From the NCBI RefSeq assembly GCF_003263515.1, contig NZ_JYDE01000002.1, positions 124,001 to 188,000 on the forward strand: 64,000 nucleotides of DNA, read 5' to 3'. Shown piece after piece: positions 31,557 to 39,943 of this stretch. The position numbers were made by a program, and so were the translations under genes. Each line of letters begins with the position of its first letter. The first letter of the stretch is position 1. The notes beneath the pieces were generated by a model. The model saw only the letters and a list, made by a program, of their open reading frames with translations. It was not told the DNA's origin and did no database searches. Source of the stretch: Rahnella inusitata (GTDB lineage Bacteria; Pseudomonadota; Gammaproteobacteria; Enterobacterales; Enterobacteriaceae).

Positions 31557-32491
31557 ACAAAGGCAAGGTATGCGTATTCGGTTCTTTCAACCTCGACATC
31601 GTCGCAGGCATGGCGCGCTTTCCGCAGCCGGGGGAATCCCTGATTGCCCGCAACAGCATGATGGGCGCGGGCGGTAAAGGCGCCAATCAGGCCGTCGCCG
31701 CGCTGCGCGCCGGAGCGCGGGTGCATTACATCGGCAAGGTCGGGCGCGATGACTTCGGTATGTTCGCCCGTCGCCATCTCGACAGCGCCGGTTTCGATGC
31801 CGTCACGCTGTTTTCCACCGGCGAATGCCCGACCGGCAACGCGCTGATTTACGTCGCCGGTGCCGACGCGGAAAATATGATCGCAGTCGATCCGGGTGCA
31901 AATCTGACGGTCACCGACGAAGAGGTCGAACAGTGTCGTCCTGCCGTCGCGGCGGCGGATATCCTGCTGACGCAGCTGGAAAATAACTTACCGGCGATCG
32001 AAAAGCTGATAGGCATTGCCAGGGAAAACGACACTTACATCATCCTCAATCCTGCGCCGTTCCAGCCGGTCTCCGACCACCTGCTGGCGCAGGTAGATCT
32101 GCTCACGCCGAACGCCACAGAATGCACGCTGCTGACCGGTATCGAGGTGCGCGATATTCCGTCGGCACAATGCGCCGCCCTCGCGCTGCACGCCAAAGGT
32201 ATACAGGCGTTGATCATCACGCTCGGTACGCAGGGCGCACTGCTGTCGGTCAATGGTGAAACCCAGCTCATCGCCGCCTGCCCGGCAACGCCGGTCGACA
32301 CCACCGGCGCGGGTGACGCCTTTAACGGCGCGCTGGCCTCACAGCTCGCCGCAGGTTCGACGCTGCAAGATGCCGCTTTGTTTGCTTCCGCCTACGCCTC
32401 AGTTTGTGTGGAAAGGGCAGGTGCGGCGGCGTCAATGCCGACGTATAAGGAAGCGCGGGAACGGCAAAACAGCGTGATAAATGTTGAGTAG
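31553..32491 (+). CDS. Ribokinase-family (PfkB) sugar kinase
   Basis: PfkB-family kinase, 312 aa (E. coli RbsK 309). ATG 31553 follows GAGGAGAG and overlaps the ROK stop codon as ATGA. PfkB signature 1 region MMGAGGKGANQAVAALRAG at ~40, and signature 2 DTTGAGDAFNGALASQLAAG near 255, with the catalytic Asp in GAGD. It is the second kinase in one operon. A transcript-ending hairpin follows. The reason for two kinases is not evident: either different sugars or a salvage step. RbsK-like text is clear (FGSFNLDIVAGMARFPQPGE), but the substrate is not. Confidence 0.88.
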   Translation: MNKGKVCVFGSFNLDIVAGMARFPQPGESLIARNSMMGAGGKGANQAVAALRAGARVHYIGKVGRDDFGMFARRHLDSAGFDAVTLFSTGECPTGNALIYVAGADAENMIAVDPGANLTVTDEEVEQCRPAVAAADILLTQLENNLPAIEKLIGIARENDTYIILNPAPFQPVSDHLLAQVDLLTPNATECTLLTGIEVRDIPSAQCAALALHAKGIQALIITLGTQGALLSVNGETQLIAACPATPVDTTGAGDAFNGALASQLAAGSTLQDAALFASAYASVCVERAGAAASMPTYKEARERQNSVINVE

Positions 32492-32503
32492 ATTAAAATT
32501 AAA

Positions 32504-32531
32504 AAAGTCCTGAAAAGAAATTCAGGACTTT
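32504..32531. terminator. Bidirectional terminator after the sugar operon
   Basis: GTCCTGAA / AAGAAA loop / TTCAGGAC, flanked by A6 and T5-6, between the ribokinase-like gene and the convergent beta-helix gene. Confidence 0.88.
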
Positions 32532-32554
32532 TTCAACGTACTCCGGGCAGTCAG

Positions 32555-34594
32555 TCATTGACTAATAACAGACAGTGTTGTTACTGCTGATTGTCCGTTA
32601 ATGGTATAAATATTATTTAAATAAGACGAAAGGACTGGCAGAGTAAATGAACACTTTGTTCCTTCTGTTGGATTGTTTTTCACTCCGGTATATTGACCAG
32701 CACATAGCCCAGGAATATCGCTGTTAATTTGTTTTGCTAAGGCACTTGCCCATCGATAGGTTGGCATCCAATAATCACTCGGCGGAGTATAAATTGATTC
32801 ATATTTTGTGCCATCCTCAAAGATCACCGAGAACTTAACGGATTGCCCAGTATGTAAATCAGAAGCAGATATATATCCTACCTGAAGGTACTTATCAAGA
32901 ATACGTGTTGTATAATTCGCATTTTGACCTGTAGTCGTATAAATCTTGTTTAAATAGGATGAGCCTATCGGTGTCATGAACTTACAAGCATTATTTGCAG
33001 TGACCTGCTGTGTTAAAACGCCTGCGCATGCATCAGCTATTTTTTCATTGAAAATTTTTGTTAAACCCGGTGTCCAGCGGTAAACCGGATAATAATAATC
33101 ACTATCCGGAGAGTAAACAGCGAACTGAGGAGTTTTTTCGCCAATAGTGATATCTATCCTTGCAAGCTGATTCTCTTTGAGGTCCGACCCCGTAATTTCC
33201 CCAACGTATTTCCATAATGGTATCGGTTCTACAGATAAAAGAGGTATTTTGGCCGGTGGAATTCGTCCTTTTGCAGTTTCTACGTCAATATTTTTAAAAT
33301 CGCTTGTGTTTACTTGAGTTTGGTCGTGAAAAGTATTATTTGCCTCTAGAAACTCACCTGTAGGATTTCTCCATGTACCAAAAATGCCCAAGATAGTCTG
33401 GTCTTTTGCCTGGAACTTGTTATCAAAAACAACAAAATTACTAACTGAGATACTCTCCGTATCTGAATTTACAATATCCTGATAATAATTTACTGTACCT
33501 TCTTTTATGAAGTTATTAAATACAAATGTATCATTCATAAAAGTTGTTGCTGATGACTTATAAGCTCTTGCATCAAAGTCCACACTATCAAGATAATTTC
33601 CAACAAAGTAAACTCCTGTTGCATTACGGAATTTAGCCCCTCCTGAATCATCTGCTGGCCAACCTGAAAATAAGTTGTTTTTCAATGTGACGTTGCTGTA
33701 TTGCTTTATATACATAACATGATCGCGAGATATGTTACAGTTACCCGTTGTTGGATCACTTTTTAAACATGTCTTTTTATTGCCTGCTACAATATTGTAA
33801 TTGAATTCAGAGTCAGTCAATCCATCAGTAGCGTACCATCCTGACTGGAAGTACCCTTGATCTTCTTTCACTATTAGCCTTCCATTTTTCGCTGCCAATT
33901 TTAGCTTGTTAACAAGTTCAAAGGTTCCAGTGTCATAATAGTTAAGGCGTGGGATTAAATTTGAATCTGAAATGTCGCCTATTATATTATGCTCAACGAC
34001 AGTGTTTTTATTTCTGTAGGTACTTAAACCAATGCCAGGATGATCTTCATCACGTAACAGTATATTTCCTTGAATAATGAAAGGATTGTGGGATATGGCA
34101 AGTTGTACGTCAGTGTAGAGTGTGTTAATTAATGCGTTATTTATTATGCTAATATTACTTTTGTTTCCATAAAAATATATACGAACATTGTTGAAAACAA
34201 TACCTTTTATTGTCAGGTTTTTTACTATCGAGCTATAGTTAGCATCCCCTACAAATGCAGTGTTATCACCTCTGTTGTCATGAAAAATAGTCGTACCAGT
34301 TTCCGAGCCCACTAAACTATTAGCAGTTTTTAAGACAATGTTCTGATTGATAATGTAATCACCCGCTGGGAAGAAAATCCCGCCATTTACTGGCATTGCC
34401 GAGCTAATTAGTCCTGAAACATCTGTCCCTGTATTAGGTAATATGCCCAGATCTTTGGCGCAGGTTAATGTGACATCTTTTATTTCCGGGATTTTTTCAC
34501 CGGCACATAGCGTATCTGCTGCATAAACCTGGAGAGTAAGTAAATGCAGAACTGTGCAGAGTGATAGGCTGAGTATATTAGGATATATTCTCAT
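32555..34594 (-). CDS. Secreted right-handed beta-helix protein with two C-terminal repeats
   Basis: Function unknown. 679 aa with a signal peptide (MRIYPNILSLSLCTVLHLLTLQVYAADT, cut after about residue 25). The middle, roughly 60-450, has the repeated short Asn/Ile-rich strands of a parallel beta-helix (IIQGNILL, VVEHNIIGD, NVTLKNNLFSGW, FVFNNFIKE). GIFFPAGDYIINQNIVLK resembles the start of pectate-lyase-type folds. From residue 464 two tandem 108-residue units follow (464-571 and 572-679), each starting VGxIxxSDL and containing Y-SP/TPP-SDY-x2-P-YRW, CAG, SSYLN-x-IYT and GQ-A. The gene is visibly AT-rich against its neighbours, suggesting transfer. It could be a polysaccharide-active or surface protein. 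No catalytic residues recognised. Confidence 0.8.
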   Translation of the reverse strand: MRIYPNILSLSLCTVLHLLTLQVYAADTLCAGEKIPEIKDVTLTCAKDLGILPNTGTDVSGLISSAMPVNGGIFFPAGDYIINQNIVLKTANSLVGSETGTTIFHDNRGDNTAFVGDANYSSIVKNLTIKGIVFNNVRIYFYGNKSNISIINNALINTLYTDVQLAISHNPFIIQGNILLRDEDHPGIGLSTYRNKNTVVEHNIIGDISDSNLIPRLNYYDTGTFELVNKLKLAAKNGRLIVKEDQGYFQSGWYATDGLTDSEFNYNIVAGNKKTCLKSDPTTGNCNISRDHVMYIKQYSNVTLKNNLFSGWPADDSGGAKFRNATGVYFVGNYLDSVDFDARAYKSSATTFMNDTFVFNNFIKEGTVNYYQDIVNSDTESISVSNFVVFDNKFQAKDQTILGIFGTWRNPTGEFLEANNTFHDQTQVNTSDFKNIDVETAKGRIPPAKIPLLSVEPIPLWKYVGEITGSDLKENQLARIDITIGEKTPQFAVYSPDSDYYYPVYRWTPGLTKIFNEKIADACAGVLTQQVTANNACKFMTPIGSSYLNKIYTTTGQNANYTTRILDKYLQVGYISASDLHTGQSVKFSVIFEDGTKYESIYTPPSDYWMPTYRWASALAKQINSDIPGLCAGQYTGVKNNPTEGTKCSFTLPVLSSYLNNIYTINGQSAVTTLSVISQ

Positions 34595-34909
34595 GATAGT
34601 ATTTCCTTAAGATATTATTTAATCTTTTTTTGGATGGTTTTTACTGATTTTCATAGCTATCTTGAAGGCTTGCGTAATTAAATGCATATCATTTTTTATG
34701 TAAAGGAGATAACACAACAAAGACTGACTTACTCGCGGATATATAAAATCATCATCAATAATTATTTATATTTTCATCACATCATTTATATTCCCGATGT
34801 GGAATTTTGATTACTCTCTGGGGAAAGGTTCACCTGCCACGATTGTGCCGAAACAGTTTGTTAAGCCTCCTCCCAAGAGTAGGGGAGGAGCTAAAATCAG
34901 AAATTAAAA
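34595..34909. other. AT-rich intergenic region upstream of the beta-helix gene
   Basis: 315 bp without a supported gene. It must hold the promoter of the beta-helix gene and the 3' end of the HD-hydrolase transcript. CTCCTCCC (34867-34874) pairs with GGGAGGAG (34883-34890), a GGAGG-type hairpin similar to the one after gcvP. Composition changes sharply from AT-rich to normal near 34800. Confidence 0.5.
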
Positions 34910-35518
34910 TTACTTCAGCCAGCCCTGCTGATGGGCGTTATCGAGATGGCTGCGCAGGTGTTGCCACAGTTCCGGGTGGATATCGGCGATGAAAGCATTG
35001 CGTGCCAGAACCTGTTCCAGACGGATATTGTTTTCCACCCAGCTCTGCCCCTGATTGTTCAGGTTCATGATCATCGGCATGATGCGGTCGATCACCAGTG
35101 CGAATTTCGCTTCCTGCGTTTCACCTGCTTCGTATTCATTCCATAAGTCGAGGAACTGGCCACCGAGCGGCGCGGGCAAAAGGCCGAACAGGCGTTTTGC
35201 TGCAATGATTTCCTGATCGTGAACCGCCGCGCGGGCAGCCAGATCGTAAACCAGCACATCGCCGGCATCGATTTCGACGATATCGTGAATCAACGCCATA
35301 CGGATAACTTTATTGATATCAACACCCTCTGGCGCGAAAGGGGCCAGCGACATCGCCGCCACGGCGAAATGCCAGCTATGTTCTGCCGAATTCTCCTGAC
35401 GATCGGTGCCTAACACTTTGGTGCGGCGTTGCACGCTTTTCAGTTTGTCGATTTCCATCAGGAATTGAAAAACTTCGGTCATGGCACCGAAATTTAGCGG
35501 GGGAGTTGCTACTGACAT
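34910..35518 (-). CDS. HD-domain hydrolase (HDDC2/YfbR-like)
   Basis: Predicted metal-dependent phosphohydrolase. Relatives such as YfbR and human HDDC2 are 5'-deoxynucleotidases. 202 aa from ATG 35518 (AAGG upstream); a TTG two codons earlier is the alternative. The metal motif is His in ENSAEHSWHFAVAAMSL, His-Asp in RMALIHDIVEIDAGDVL, and Asp in ALVIDRIMPMIMNLNN. The YfbR family normally starts with SHFFAHLSRLK-like text, which is absent, so I assign the HDDC2-like group and give no symbol. It stands alone between the AT-rich region and trhA. Confidence 0.82.
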   Translation of the reverse strand: MSVATPPLNFGAMTEVFQFLMEIDKLKSVQRRTKVLGTDRQENSAEHSWHFAVAAMSLAPFAPEGVDINKVIRMALIHDIVEIDAGDVLVYDLAARAAVHDQEIIAAKRLFGLLPAPLGGQFLDLWNEYEAGETQEAKFALVIDRIMPMIMNLNNQGQSWVENNIRLEQVLARNAFIADIHPELWQHLRSHLDNAHQQGWLK

Positions 35519-35848
35519 AATCAAACCTTAGTCAAATTGACGACATGATGAACAGCGTTATCAGAGATTTCCGCTATACGATAATCGCTTGGTGACAAAA
35601 AATCATGTTTTTGGGTGCGGAAACTCCCCGCGTTATAAAAATGTAATATAGGTAAATTATAAACAAAGTGAATGAATTGAAGGGCTTTGCAATCTGATGC
35701 GAAGAAAATGATGATCCGGCTAAGAGACTGTTACAGGACGAAATACTCAATTTAAGCGTACAGGTGTACACTGGAATCGTTCTCAGCTACTCTGCTGGTC
35801 TGGGTAATTTATAACCTGTCATTTTATTGTTCTGAGGATCCTCATCGT
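35519..35848. other. Intergenic region between HD hydrolase and trhA
   Basis: 330 bp of divergent upstream sequence. No gene is supported; ORFs here are under 70 aa and antisense. The trhA ribosome site lies in a small palindrome GAGGATCCTC just before the ATG. AT-rich stretches (GTTATAAAAATGTAATATAGG near 35633 and TTTATAACC near 35810) could hold promoters, but I cannot assign a start. Confidence 0.4.
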
Positions 35849-36499
35849 ATGGGTAAGTCGTCTCCATCACCACAGGGATATCCGTGGGCTGAAGAAATTG
35901 CCAACAGTCTGAGTCACGGCGTTGGTTTGGTATTTGGGATTGTCGGGCTGGTGTTATTACTGGTTCAGGCGTTGGGCGATAACGCCAGCGCGATGGCAAT
36001 TACCAGTTATAGCATTTACGGCGGCAGTATGATTTTGCTGTTTCTGGCCTCGACGCTTTATCACGCCATTCCGCATGAAAAAGCGAAATACTGGCTGAAG
36101 AAACTCGATCACTGCGCCATTTACATACTGATTGCGGGCACTTACACGCCGTTCCTGCTGGTCGGGCTGAATTCCCCGCTGGCAAAAGGCCTGATGGCGG
36201 TTATCTGGGGACTGGCGCTGTTCGGCGTGATTTTTAAACTGGCGTTTGCGCACCGTTTTGAAGTGCTTTCGCTCATCACTTATCTGACGATGGGCTGGCT
36301 GTCGCTGGTGGTGATTTATCAGCTGGCGATGAAACTGCTGCCCGGCGGCGTATGGCTGCTGGCGATCGGCGGCGTGGTGTACACGCTCGGGGTCATATTT
36401 TACGCCTCGAAGCGTTTTCGCTTCGGTCATGCCATCTGGCACGGATTCGTGCTTGGCGGCAGCGCCTGTCACTTTCTGGCGATCTATTTCTACGTCTAG
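35849..36499 (+). CDS. trhA: Hemolysin III family membrane protein TrhA (YqfA)
   Basis: Seven-helix inner-membrane protein of the PAQR/hemolysin III family (E. coli YqfA, renamed TrhA), reported to affect membrane energetics. 216 aa (E. coli 219). Conserved metal-site residues sit in [17 protein letters not shown] (His), [35 protein letters not shown] (His, Asp) and [23 protein letters not shown] (His-x3-His). Similarity to E. coli is high throughout. In E. coli the gene follows ygfF; here the sugar operon, beta-helix and HD genes separate them. It ends with a terminator. Confidence 0.94.
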   Translation: MGKSSPSPQGYPWAEEIANSLSHGVGLVFGIVGLVLLLVQALGDNASAMAITSYSIYGGSMILLFLASTLYHAIPHEKAKYWLKKLDHCAIYILIAGTYTPFLLVGLNSPLAKGLMAVIWGLALFGVIFKLAFAHRFEVLSLITYLTMGWLSLVVIYQLAMKLLPGGVWLLAIGGVVYTLGVIFYASKRFRFGHAIWHGFVLGGSACHFLAIYFYV

Positions 36500-36516
36500 C
36501 CTTGCTTGTGTGATGC

Positions 36517-36544
36517 AAAAGCGGAGCCCGTGCTCCGCTTTTTT
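36517..36544. terminator. Terminator between trhA and the N-monooxygenase gene
   Basis: A4-GCGGAGC / CCGT / GCTCCGC-T6. A/T runs on both sides make it usable by both convergent genes. Confidence 0.88.
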
Positions 36545-36551
36545 ATGCCTG

Positions 36552-37832
36552 TTATTCCCCCGCCCACCACTGGACCAGAGAGGGTACCGGGCTCAAATCG
36601 TAATGCGATTCTCCCAGCAGATGATTGAGGATTTTTGCGGAGCGCCACGCCGTCAGGGTCAGTTGCCCTTCGGCGCTGCCGTGGCTGTGGATCCCGGCGT
36701 TCACCGCATAAATCCGGTTCTTATCCGGGCCATCCCAACGCAGATTGAAATTCGGCTGCAACGGTAAATGCTGCTCGCGGTCATAGGGGATCCGCTCAAG
36801 CATCGGCGCGAGATACTCCGGCAGGCCGGGGCGATAGCCGGTCGCCAGAATCACGATATCCGCGCTGAAATGTTCTTCGCAGTTTTCCAGCCCGTGTTTG
36901 GCCTGCAAGCTGAAATCTCCGGCGGCATTGCGTGCGATATGATCGAGTGCGCGGTGCGGTAATAAACGCACGTTGCGCGGCTGATGCAGCACGTCGAAAC
37001 GGTGATAAAGCTGCTTATAGATATCTTCCAGTGTGTGATAACTGATGCCGTCCGACGGTAATTTTTGCGTGGCAATCTCGCGCTCACGCACGTCTTCCGG
37101 CAGGGTGTAGAAGTAATTCACGTATTCCGGCGTGAAGTATTCGTTGGTGAAAATTGACTCGTCCAGCGGCTGGAAGTTCGGTCGTCGTGAGAGCCAGCTC
37201 AGTTCAGCGAATTCTCCCCAGTGGCCGCTCAGCGCATTGAGAATAATGTCGGCGCCGCTCTGGCCGCCGCCGACCACGGCAACGCGTTTGCCGGTGAAAT
37301 CCGGCTCGCGCAGTTCAATTTCGGCGGCATGAAAACAGTTTTCCCCCAGCGCTGCCCTTGCCGGTTTCGGTATCCACGGCGCGTGGCCGGTGCCGAGACA
37401 GATATTGCGGGCGCGGTGCTCCCCTTTTTCGCTCTGCACCACGAATTCCTGACGCTTATCGTCGAAATCAATACTCTCCACCGGCGCGGAAAAATGCAGA
37501 TCCGGGATGCGGTCGCAGGCCCAGCGCAGATAATCGGAGAATTCATCACGGCTGATGATCAACTGTTCGGTGGCCAGAAAGCGGTAAATTTTCTTCTGTT
37601 CGACCAGATAGTTGATGAAGGAGAATTCGCTGCGTGGCGCGACGGTCGTCACCAGATCCTGCAGGACATAGGTCTGCATGGTGGCGGTCGGCAATAACAT
37701 GCCGGGGTGCCAGCTGAATTCCGGGTTTGCATCGAAGAAGGCGGCGTCGAGTTTCCCCGTATCCTTTGCCATCGCGGCCAGGCTTAAGTTGAAGGGGCCT
37801 ATGCCAATACCTATCAAATCCTTCGCGGGCAT
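36552..37832 (-). CDS. L-lysine/L-ornithine N-monooxygenase (IucD/SidA/PvdA family)
   Basis: Flavin enzyme that hydroxylates the side-chain amine of lysine or ornithine, the first step towards hydroxamate siderophores. 426 aa from ATG 37832 (AAGGA upstream). FAD motif GIGIGPFNLSLAAM at the N-terminus; substrate/FAD text FHPGMLLPTATMQTYVLQDLVT-like; NADPH motif VAVVGGGQSGADIILNAL near 195; C-terminal ATGYRPGLPEYL and HGSAEGQLTLTAWRSAKIL. The family is clear and the IucD-like text favours lysine. No iucABC, NRPS, NIS synthetase or siderophore receptor gene lies nearby, so it is an orphan here. Confidence 0.9.
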   Translation of the reverse strand: MPAKDLIGIGIGPFNLSLAAMAKDTGKLDAAFFDANPEFSWHPGMLLPTATMQTYVLQDLVTTVAPRSEFSFINYLVEQKKIYRFLATEQLIISRDEFSDYLRWACDRIPDLHFSAPVESIDFDDKRQEFVVQSEKGEHRARNICLGTGHAPWIPKPARAALGENCFHAAEIELREPDFTGKRVAVVGGGQSGADIILNALSGHWGEFAELSWLSRRPNFQPLDESIFTNEYFTPEYVNYFYTLPEDVREREIATQKLPSDGISYHTLEDIYKQLYHRFDVLHQPRNVRLLPHRALDHIARNAAGDFSLQAKHGLENCEEHFSADIVILATGYRPGLPEYLAPMLERIPYDREQHLPLQPNFNLRWDGPDKNRIYAVNAGIHSHGSAEGQLTLTAWRSAKILNHLLGESHYDLSPVPSLVQWWAGE

Positions 37833-37987
37833 CTTTCTGTTCCTTGTGTTTTCATTGAAATGATATGGAAAGTGCCTTAAGCATAGGCCAGCCATTGGCG
37901 ACTGACATTTTTCTCGATAACTTATCGAATTATTCTTAAACTCAGTGACTTCACCCTTTCTTTCTCCCTGATTAAAAAGGATTTGCT

Positions 37988-38869
37988 ATGACCCGCCTGC
38001 GTCGTTTCAAACAAGTTGATGTGTTTACCGCTGTGCCACTGAAAGGCAATGCGCTGGCCGTGATCCTTGATGCCGAAGGGCTGACGGATGATGAAATGTA
38101 CGCCATGGCGCGCTGGACCAATCTGGCGGAAACGGCATTTGTACTCAAACCGGCGTCGCCGGAGGCCGATTACCGCGTGCGTATTTTCACCACCGATAAA
38201 GAGTTGCCTTTTGCCGGGCATCCGACGCTGGGTACGGCGTACGCGCTGTTAGAAAGCGGGCTGACGCCAAAAAATCCGGGGTATCTGATTCAGGAATGCG
38301 GCGTCGGGCTGGTTCAGGTGAACCAGCTGGCCGAAGGCGGGCAGGCGTTTTCCGCGCCTCCTGCGGTGCTGAAACCATTGGCGGCTGAGTATAACGATTT
38401 GCTGGCCAGCGCGTTGCGCGGCGGAAAAATACAAGCCAACGTCACGCCAGTTCAGGCAGACATGGGCATTATCTGGCTGGTGGTGCGGATGGAGAGCGCG
38501 CAGGACTGCCTGAACATAAAAGCCGACGCGGCAGCCATCAGCCAGTTGCAAACGCAGCTCGGCATCAACGGCGTGGCAGTCTATGGTCTGCATGATGACA
38601 ATGGCCCGGCGAATTACGAAGTGCGGGCGCTGATCGATGAAGACGGTGTGCTGAAAGAGGATCCGGTCACCGGCAGCGCCAACGCCTGTCTGGCGCGGGT
38701 GCTGAAAGAAGCCGGTTTCCCGGACGGCAATAATACTGACCAAAAATACCTTGTGCGTCAGGGCACGAAGCTCCAGCGCGATGGCCGCGTCACCGTCACC
38801 TTCATTGACGGCGAACCCTGGATCGGTGGCGATTCCTGTACGCTGATCGACGGCACGTTAGACCTGTAA
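37988..38869 (+). CDS. PhzF-family isomerase/epimerase
   Basis: PhzF/YddE-type cytosolic protein of the diaminopimelate-epimerase fold; substrate unknown. 293 aa. The two-lobed pattern is visible: FKQVDVFTAVPLKGNALAVIL at the start, catalytic Glu in NLAETAFVL, DKELPFAGHPTLGTAYAL, and the second-lobe motif EDPVTGSANACLARVL. Members isomerise small hydroxy- or amino-acids or are uncharacterised. No phenazine genes lie nearby, so the phenazine role is not implied. It is convergent with the LysR gene, which ends two bases later. Confidence 0.9.
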   Translation: MTRLRRFKQVDVFTAVPLKGNALAVILDAEGLTDDEMYAMARWTNLAETAFVLKPASPEADYRVRIFTTDKELPFAGHPTLGTAYALLESGLTPKNPGYLIQECGVGLVQVNQLAEGGQAFSAPPAVLKPLAAEYNDLLASALRGGKIQANVTPVQADMGIIWLVVRMESAQDCLNIKADAAAISQLQTQLGINGVAVYGLHDDNGPANYEVRALIDEDGVLKEDPVTGSANACLARVLKEAGFPDGNNTDQKYLVRQGTKLQRDGRVTVTFIDGEPWIGGDSCTLIDGTLDL

Positions 38870-38871
38870 AC

Positions 38872-39747
38872 TCAGCGGTTAGCGGATGCCAGCGCCTGTT
38901 GCGCCGTCTGCAACAGATGGATAAATGCCTGCATATGGGGGATGGCGTTCAGTTTATGGCGATGCAGCAGCCAGGTGCGGTTCTTCACCGTTGACCCATC
39001 GACGGTGACGGGCCGCCGGTAAAAATGCGCGGGCAACGGTAAATAGGTCGCGACAATCGCGTATCCGAGCCCGTGTTCCACCATCGCCATGCAGACTTCC
39101 AGCTTGTCGACTTCCATGGTCACGTTGGGCGCGTGCGAGAAATTAGCATTCCACCAGCGCTCAATCAGCTGCGTAACGTGCGCACCATGATGAATGCGGA
39201 TCTGCGGCATATGCGGCAGCAGCGCGAAATCGAAATCCTGACTGTTCACCAGCACATAATCGTCTTCCTCGATCAGGTGCTTGCTCTCCTTCCAGTTAAA
39301 ATCGTCCTTCACCAGTGCCATATCAATTTCGCCGCGCAGTAGTTTTTGAATGATGTCCTCACTGAAGCCGCTCATCAGGTTCACGCGAATGCCCGGATGC
39401 GTCTGGCGAAACTGGCTCAGCAACGGCGGTAGCCTGTACGCCGCGAAGTTGCTGGAAACCCCGAGCGAAATCTCACCCTGCTGCGCCTGATCCAGACTGT
39501 GCAGATTGAGTTTCAGTTGCTGTAAATCATTGAGCACGCTCACCGCATGCTGTGCCAGATAATCGCCCTGCGCGCTGAACACCAGTCCCTTTTGCCCCTC
39601 TTCAAACAGGCGGATTGCCAGCTTGCGTTCGATTTGCCGTAAGCGATAACTGAGCGCGGGCTGCGAGGTATAAAGCTGCTCCGCCGCGCGGGTAATATTT
39701 TTATGCTGATAAACAGCGCGCAAGATCAGCCAGTCTTTCTCGTTCAT
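38872..39747 (-). CDS. LysR-type transcriptional regulator
   Basis: Predicted regulator of the divergent M20 peptidase gene. 291 aa from ATG 39747; an in-frame GTG at 39768 would add seven residues. Winged HTH at the N-terminus (MNEKDWLILRAVYQHKNITRAAEQLYTSQPALSYRLRQIERKL), then a LysR effector domain (EISLGVSSNFAAYRLPPLL; MVEHGLGYAIVATYLPL). The divergent gap of about 196 bp would carry its operator. It is not a close relative of ArgP in the same window. The effector could be the amino acid or peptide handled by the neighbours. Confidence 0.88.
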   Translation of the reverse strand: MNEKDWLILRAVYQHKNITRAAEQLYTSQPALSYRLRQIERKLAIRLFEEGQKGLVFSAQGDYLAQHAVSVLNDLQQLKLNLHSLDQAQQGEISLGVSSNFAAYRLPPLLSQFRQTHPGIRVNLMSGFSEDIIQKLLRGEIDMALVKDDFNWKESKHLIEEDDYVLVNSQDFDFALLPHMPQIRIHHGAHVTQLIERWWNANFSHAPNVTMEVDKLEVCMAMVEHGLGYAIVATYLPLPAHFYRRPVTVDGSTVKNRTWLLHRHKLNAIPHMQAFIHLLQTAQQALASANR

Positions 39748-39943
39748 TTTGTACCCGATGCAGGCCACGAAAAGTGATCACCATAAAATAATTTTTGCGT
39801 AAAAAGAGCAACGGATAAAAAGGCTGAATTTGACCGAAACTCTCAAAAGCCCTATTTCTGGTGGTACAGAGACGAATTAACGTGATGCCAGATTTTCATA
39901 TCAGAAAAGAATTTTTGGTTTTGCACCACCGCAGGGAATAAAA

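Noticed and set aside
25268-32491. Lsr (autoinducer-2) operon
   Set aside because: No LsrK, LsrF, LsrG or LsrR-type genes; the enzymes are AlsE-, ROK- and ribokinase-like.
37988-38869. Phenazine biosynthesis
   Set aside because: Only a PhzF-family protein is present and this family has many other roles.
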